NCBI RefSeq assembly: GCF_004010095.1
Contig: NZ_RRYD01000017.1
Location: 1 to 54,727, forward strand
Reading direction: 5' to 3'
DNA: 54,727 nucleotides
From: Lacticaseibacillus hulanensis
GTDB lineage: Bacteria; Bacillota; Bacilli; Lactobacillales; Lactobacillaceae
Numbering within the stretch: the stretch's first letter is position 1; the number at the start of each line of letters is the position of its first letter. Positions 50,780-54,727 of the stretch are shown here, piece after piece. The notes under the pieces were generated by a model, which worked only from the letters and a program-made list of their open reading frames with translations, was not told the DNA's origin and did not search any database. A program made the translations under genes and the position numbers.

Positions 50780-51671
50780 CTACACTTCAATTGACGTCGC
50801 ATCTGGTGCTAATTTCCTAATCGCATCAATGTATTTGCGGCTTCCTCGTTCTTCCTCGCGCACGTAATTAAATTCCAGCCGCGAAGCAACCTGCCCCGCA
50901 ACCTGCGCAAACAAATCCATCGACATATCCAGCGCGTGCCAGGTGTCACTAATGGTTCCCGCCGCGTACGTGCTTGCCAGTTGCCGCCATAACGTTTCCG
51001 GCAAGAGCTGCTGCAGCTCCTTATGCATTTTGCCAGTACTAATCCGCCAGTCGTAGTCACTCGCCACGAGCCAGTCACACATGTCCAGCAAGTGCGGACG
51101 GATTACGTTCGCCAGCATGCCATTCGCGTACAATAATTCATTCCGCCACAGACCCTTTGCCACGTACGGCGCCACCCACCAGAAATCGTTGGTGTGGTGG
51201 TAAAACAATTCAGCGCTTGGCCGTTTTACCCAGTGATCCCGGTCACTAGTGGCCGGTAGCGGCGGTAAAATGCCATCCTTGTCCAGCAGTGGCACGGTTT
51301 GACTGTCGCTGCCGTACCCCAGTTTGCAGGCAGCGACCGTTTCCAGATGCAAATCCATCCGGTTGCCATCAGTGAACACGTTCATGATTGTGTACCCATC
51401 GGTTTCCGGATTGCATGTTTGGCCCACCGCCATATCCAGCGCGTCCGGCTCCTGATGCACCAGTGGCAGGCCAAAGGGGCGCAAGCCAGCTTCGCTCTGC
51501 CAGCATCCCCGCGATGTCGGTCGTAACGTAGACAATGTCAAAATCCTGGAACAAGTCCGGATGTGAATTCGGATTCGCCCGTGAACCGTTCATGTATACC
51601 GCCCGGACGCGCGGGTCGCTTTCGGCCACGGCCTTTATAATCGTCATCATCTGCATCGCTGTTCGCATCAT
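50780..51671 (-). pseudogene. Aminoglycoside 6-adenylyltransferase (ANT(6)/AadK), frameshifted
   Basis: Two overlapping frames together make one ANT(6)-type nucleotidyltransferase of about 296 residues. The 5' part (start ATG at 51671, GGAGG seven bases upstream) has the catalytic core AVYMNGSRANPNSHPDLFQDFDIVYV. The 3' part continues with VFTDGNRMDLHLETV, FWWVAPYVAKGLWRNELLYA and the C-terminal domain. The break is at a run of four G on the plus strand (51476-51479); removing one base gives LAPFGLPLVHQEP, which reads through as in relatives. Either a real inactivation, a phase-variable tract, or a sequencing error. If active it would modify streptomycin. Confidence 0.8.
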
Positions 51672-51691
51672 TTCGCATCCTCCTCTGAACT

Positions 51692-51736
51692 CAAAAAGGG
51701 GCATTCCGCAACCATCACTGGTTATGGAAATGCCCC
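51692..51736 (-). terminator. Terminator after the 73-aa gene
   Basis: Minus strand GGGGCATTTCC/GGAATGCCCC with ACCA/TGGT inside, then T5. Confidence 0.85.
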
Positions 51737-51744
51737 ACTACAAA

Positions 51745-51966
51745 CTAGCGGTAACGCTTCGGCCGATTAGCCTGCGTCGCTGCTGCCGCCTGCATTTGTG
51801 GCCGCGGCCGACCTGGGCGCGGCACGGCTTGGACTTGTGCTTTTGGCGTTTCGTTATCAGGCCCCGGCGCAATCTTTTTGCCCGCAATTACAACTTGGGT
51901 GTGCTCGAGCAGAAAGGCCGTCAGTGCGCCCGCCGCAAAAGCAACTAGTGCAGTTTTCTTCGACAT
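51745..51966 (-). CDS. Small membrane-anchored hypothetical protein, 73 aa
   Basis: One N-terminal hydrophobic segment (TALVAFAAGALTAFLLEHTQVVIAG, about 5-29) and a Pro/Gln/Ala-rich, basic tail ending KRYR. No lipobox or cell-wall signal. ATG at 51966 has GGAGG six bases upstream. It has its own terminator. Not assigned to a family. The 178 bp between it and argD show no feature. Confidence 0.7.
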   Translation of the reverse strand: MSKKTALVAFAAGALTAFLLEHTQVVIAGKKIAPGPDNETPKAQVQAVPRPGRPRPQMQAAAATQANRPKRYR

Positions 51967-52144
51967 CGTTTTCCTCCAGAATCTCGGCACACGGTGAAAG
52001 TAAGGTCTATCTTCTCCGCGATAACCGGCATATATTCAGGTGCAAAATCGCCTTGCAACGTTTGATTTGCCCCAATCATACATGTAGATGCTGGGGGATT
52101 GCAACTGTCCGGTACTTGATTCGTAAACTACCTGCCTTGCTTGC

Positions 52145-53293
52145 CTAATACCCCGCAATGACGGACTTAATAGTCGCAAGTGCCGTCAACAACGCCTGCT
52201 GGCTGATAATCAGTGGCGGCAGTAAGCGCAGGGTGTTGCCCTCCGCAGTCAGCGTCAAAATACCATACTCGTGCAGCTTGGCGGCCAGCGCGCCGGCGGG
52301 AACATTCTCCGCCAGCTGAATCCCAATCATGAGACCAAGGCCACGAACCGTAATGACGTTTGGCAGCTCCTTCCAAGTCTCCAGTTCGGCAAAGGCCGCC
52401 TTGCTCGTGGCCTGCATCTGACTGAAGAATTCAGGGGTGAGCGCCGCCAAGGTTGCATTCGCACTGGCCATCACGACCGGATTGCCCCCGAACGTGGTCC
52501 CGTGGGCGCCATAAGGAAAGGCGGACGTCAGACTGGCTTTCCCAATCATCGCCCCAACCGGCAACCCGCTGCCCAGACCCTTGGCGCTAGTGATGATGTC
52601 GGGCGCAATTCCGTATTGCTGAAAGGCAAATAAGGTGCCGGTCCGGCCAATTCCGGTCTGCACTTCATCAACAATGACCAGCACACCGAGTTCTTCGGCC
52701 TTAGCAACGAGGGCGGCAAGCCAGATCTTGTCCGCCGGTACCACGCCGCCTTCACCCTGCACGACTTCAATAATCAGCGCAGCAAAGCTGTCATCAAGCA
52801 AATCCAGCGCATCTTCGTCGTTAAAGGTCGCGGTAACCACATCGCTGGTATCAACGCCAAAGCCCTTCTGAATGTCAGGCTTGGGGGTGACGGTCAGTGA
52901 ACCGTAAGTCCGGCCGTGGAAGCCGTGGGTGAAATTCATGATTTTCGTCTTCCCGGTATAACGGCGAGCCAGTTTGAGCGCCGCTTCGTTAGCCTCCGTT
53001 CCTGAGTTGCCAAAGAACACAAGGTAATCGTCAGGCAGGTTGAGACCGGCAATCAATTGCGCGGCCACTTTTTCCTGCAGTGGGGATTGGTAGAGGTTCG
53101 AGGTGTGCCAAATCTGACCAATCTGCTTGGTCACGGCCGCCTGCACACTTGGGTAATGGTAACCCAAATTCATCACGCCAATGCCAGAGGTGAGGTCGGT
53201 GTAATGCTTGCCTGAATCGTCAATCAAGGTCCAGTTCTGCCCATCAACAAGGGCAAATGGCCACCGTTTGTACGTCGTAAATAAATTCGTCAT
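52145..53293 (-). CDS. argD: Acetylornithine aminotransferase
   Basis: Pyridoxal-phosphate class III aminotransferase (382 aa) acting on N-acetylglutamate semialdehyde in arginine synthesis. FFGNSGTEANEAALKLAR (phosphate and PLP contacts), VVQGEGGVVPA, DEVQTGIGRTG with the PLP-stacking Asp, and SAKGLGSGLPVGA with the Schiff-base lysine. Slightly short, as usual for lactobacillar ArgD. AGGAG precedes ATG by seven bases. It follows argB after 10 bp, in the order argJ-argB-argD. Confidence 0.94.
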   Translation of the reverse strand: MTNLFTTYKRWPFALVDGQNWTLIDDSGKHYTDLTSGIGVMNLGYHYPSVQAAVTKQIGQIWHTSNLYQSPLQEKVAAQLIAGLNLPDDYLVFFGNSGTEANEAALKLARRYTGKTKIMNFTHGFHGRTYGSLTVTPKPDIQKGFGVDTSDVVTATFNDEDALDLLDDSFAALIIEVVQGEGGVVPADKIWLAALVAKAEELGVLVIVDEVQTGIGRTGTLFAFQQYGIAPDIITSAKGLGSGLPVGAMIGKASLTSAFPYGAHGTTFGGNPVVMASANATLAALTPEFFSQMQATSKAAFAELETWKELPNVITVRGLGLMIGIQLAENVPAGALAAKLHEYGILTLTAEGNTLRLLPPLIISQQALLTALATIKSVIAGY

Positions 53294-53303
53294 TGTCTGT
53301 CTC

Positions 53304-54041
53304 CTACTGCTCTTCCTGATTCGCCGTCAGCTGGGTCCCAGCACCGTAAAGCGCGCCGATTGTCACCCGGGTCCCTTGCGCCGCCACCGCCAGCCCCGCG
53401 CGCAACTTGACCGTCATGCCGCCGCTGATAACATGGTTGGCGGTCAGCGTCTGCATTTTTACCGGTGTCAACTGCTTCACGACGGCACCTTGATCATCTA
53501 ACACACCCGGAACGTCGGTCACGAAATGGAGCTGCTGAACGCCAAGTTTGCGGGCAAGCGCCATGGCCACATCGTCCGCATTCACGTTGAGCAATTGGCC
53601 GTCGCTGCTCGGCAAAAGCGGGCCGATGAGCAGCGCACCCGTTTCGGCTAGCTGTGATTGCAAGGCGGTGCAGCTAATCGCGCCGACCGCACCAACAAGC
53701 CCGTACTTTGCTGCGTTTAATTGCGTTGCCGTCACCCCACCGTCAAGTACGTGCGGGTGGATGCCAAGCGTTGCGAGCTGGGCGCACAAATTGGGCTGCA
53801 CCTGCTGGTTAATTATCTTCTGGGCAATCTTCAGGACTGCGGGCGGCGTCACGCGCAATCCGTCGACACGCCTTGTCGTAATCCCCGCCGCAACCGCCGC
53901 CTCGGTGATGTCTGAGCCGGCACCGTGCACAATGATTAATTGGTGCTGGCGCGCGAGGGCACCCAATTGCCAAAGCAGTGACTGCGGCATTTTGCGGGCC
54001 GTTTCACCGCCGATTTTGATGAGAACAATGTTATCCAGCAT
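53304..54041 (-). CDS. argB: Acetylglutamate kinase
   Basis: Amino-acid kinase (245 aa) phosphorylating N-acetylglutamate, second step of arginine synthesis. IKIGGETAR at the N-terminus replaces the usual KxGG start, VHGAGSDI forms the phosphate loop, and LLNVNADDVAMALARKLG the substrate and Mg site. No N-terminal arginine-sensing helix, so probably not the arginine-inhibited hexameric type. Ribosome site GGGAGG precedes ATG. Twelve bases after argJ. Confidence 0.93.
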   Translation of the reverse strand: MLDNIVLIKIGGETARKMPQSLLWQLGALARQHQLIIVHGAGSDITEAAVAAGITTRRVDGLRVTPPAVLKIAQKIINQQVQPNLCAQLATLGIHPHVLDGGVTATQLNAAKYGLVGAVGAISCTALQSQLAETGALLIGPLLPSSDGQLLNVNADDVAMALARKLGVQQLHFVTDVPGVLDDQGAVVKQLTPVKMQTLTANHVISGGMTVKLRAGLAVAAQGTRVTIGALYGAGTQLTANQEEQ

Positions 54042-54053
54042 GTGTTACCTCCC

Positions 54054-54629
54054 TTAACTCGTGTACGCTGAGTTAATGTGCACGTATTCGTAGGTGAGAT
54101 CTGCGCCCCACGCCTGACCCTCTGCCTTGCCAACACCCAAATCAATTGCCAGCACAATCTTGTCCGGGCTCATCGCCTGCTGCACGAGCGGTGGCGTCAG
54201 CTCCTGGGCCTTGCCAGCAGCGACCATCGCGACGCCATTAATGCCAATAGCCAGTTTATCCGGGTCGAGACTGACACTGGTGTTGCCCAGTGCGTCAATT
54301 ATGCGACCCCAGTTTGGATCTTGACCAAACATCGCGGCCTTGACCAGGTTCGAACCAATGACGGCCTTAGCTGCCATCCGCGCATCGGCGGCCGTTGTCG
54401 CACCGGTGACGTTGGCCTCGAGGAACTTAGTCGCCCCTTCACCATCGCCGGCGATTGCTTGGGCCATTGTCGCCATCACCTTGTGGAGGGCACTGCTGAA
54501 GGTACTTAGCGCGCTCCCCCCGGTAATGGTCGGCGCGCCCGCCTGCCCATTTGCTAGGGCAATAACCATATCGTTGGTGCTCGTGTCACCGTCAACCGTA
54601 ATCTGGTTAAATGTGCCTGGATTATTCAT
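54054..54629 (-). pseudogene. argJ: Glutamate N-acetyltransferase ArgJ, 3' half only
   Basis: The 191 residues match the C-terminal (beta-chain) half of the bifunctional ornithine acetyltransferase/N-acetylglutamate synthase: FNQITVDGDTSTNDM, AGDGEGATKFLE, and MFGQDPNWGRI. A full protein has about 400 residues and self-cleaves at a KGxGM(I)xP-Thr site that should lie just upstream; both the alpha chain and the cleavage threonine are missing. The first ATG has no ribosome site, and directly before it is a terminator hairpin rather than coding sequence. So the gene is truncated by a deletion or rearrangement, or the window meets an assembly junction. Confidence 0.8.
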
Positions 54630-54637
54630 AGAATTTC

Positions 54638-54683
54638 AAAAAAGCAGCGTAATCCCATGATTCACACGGGACTGCGCTGCTTT
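54638..54683 (-). terminator. Terminator hairpin fused to truncated argJ
   Basis: Minus strand AAGCAGCG..TCCC pairs with GGGA..CGCTGCTT, followed by T6, nine bases before the argJ remnant. It presumably ends an upstream unit beyond the right edge. Bases 54684-54727 show nothing more. Confidence 0.8.
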
Positions 54684-54727
54684 GGTGTTTCACCCATTGG
54701 GTGCGCCTATATGCTAAGGTTAAGTCG

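Overview
The window reads as chromosome of a lactic acid bacterium of the family Lactobacillaceae. The evidence is the gene content: a D-xylulose-5-P/fructose-6-P phosphoketolase, a WxL/DUF916 cell-surface cluster, a lysine-type MurE, mannose-class PTS proteins, and the order rsmG-noc-parA-parB-DUF951-ychF-DUF1129 typical of lactobacilli. Base composition is near 50% GC, high for the group. I cannot name the species. Almost all genes lie on the minus strand; the plus-strand exceptions are the signal peptidase, a phosphatase, an ABC exporter with its TetR regulator, and an IS30-family insertion.

Layout. 1-540: two tandem strong promoters and an rRNA-type leader pointing out of the left edge, so an rRNA operon probably starts just outside. 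544-4311: ABC-F ATPase, signal peptidase I, a hypothetical protein, a histidine phosphatase. 4397-11325: an amino-sugar operon, transcribed gntR, agaS, EIIB, EIIC, EIID, EIIA, nagA, which fits uptake and breakdown of N-acetylgalactosamine (or a related amino sugar), preceded by a roughly 700-bp gene-free control region with about seven GntR-type operators and a CcpA site. 11945-17667: murE, a GreA/GreB-type factor, dacA and a VanRS-like two-component pair. 17668-18668: no genes, but two very large nested palindromes. 18669-27017: TetR and mntH with paired operators, guaB, and an ABC-2 exporter with a TetR regulator. 27172-33470: the chromosome-segregation and housekeeping block with a parS-like site. 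33551-34913: an IS30-family element bounded by 13-bp direct repeats. 35294-39083: small membrane proteins, CvpA, and an NADH oxidase-like flavoprotein. 39380-42026: WxL surface-complex cluster. 42547-47422: amino-acid permease, class I amidotransferase, phosphoketolase. 47666-51966: YhgE/Pip-type membrane protein, a frameshifted aminoglycoside 6-adenylyltransferase, a small protein. 52145-54629: argD, argB and the 3' half only of argJ.

The most unusual content is a family of structured repeats. Eight units of about 121 bp, spaced every ~125 bp, occur at three loci (10054-10424, 31170-31588, 39785-39985). Each folds into one long nested hairpin. Stem sequences differ between copies but usually still pair, while both ends, a 3x3 GGA/GGA internal loop and an apical GATGGG/CCCATC clamp are mostly kept. 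At all three loci the array fills the gap between two genes of one transcription unit and stops within 0-4 bases of the downstream Shine-Dalgarno sequence. Two larger elements (17824-18160 and 18254-18609) share a plan of a long outer stem with three arms, and the second carries the same GGA/GGA internal loops twice. I regard these as one candidate family of structural elements whose function is unknown.

Limits: all calls are by eye. Promoters, operators and hairpins were judged from sequence alone, without folding energies or database searches, and positions of short sites may be off by a base or two.
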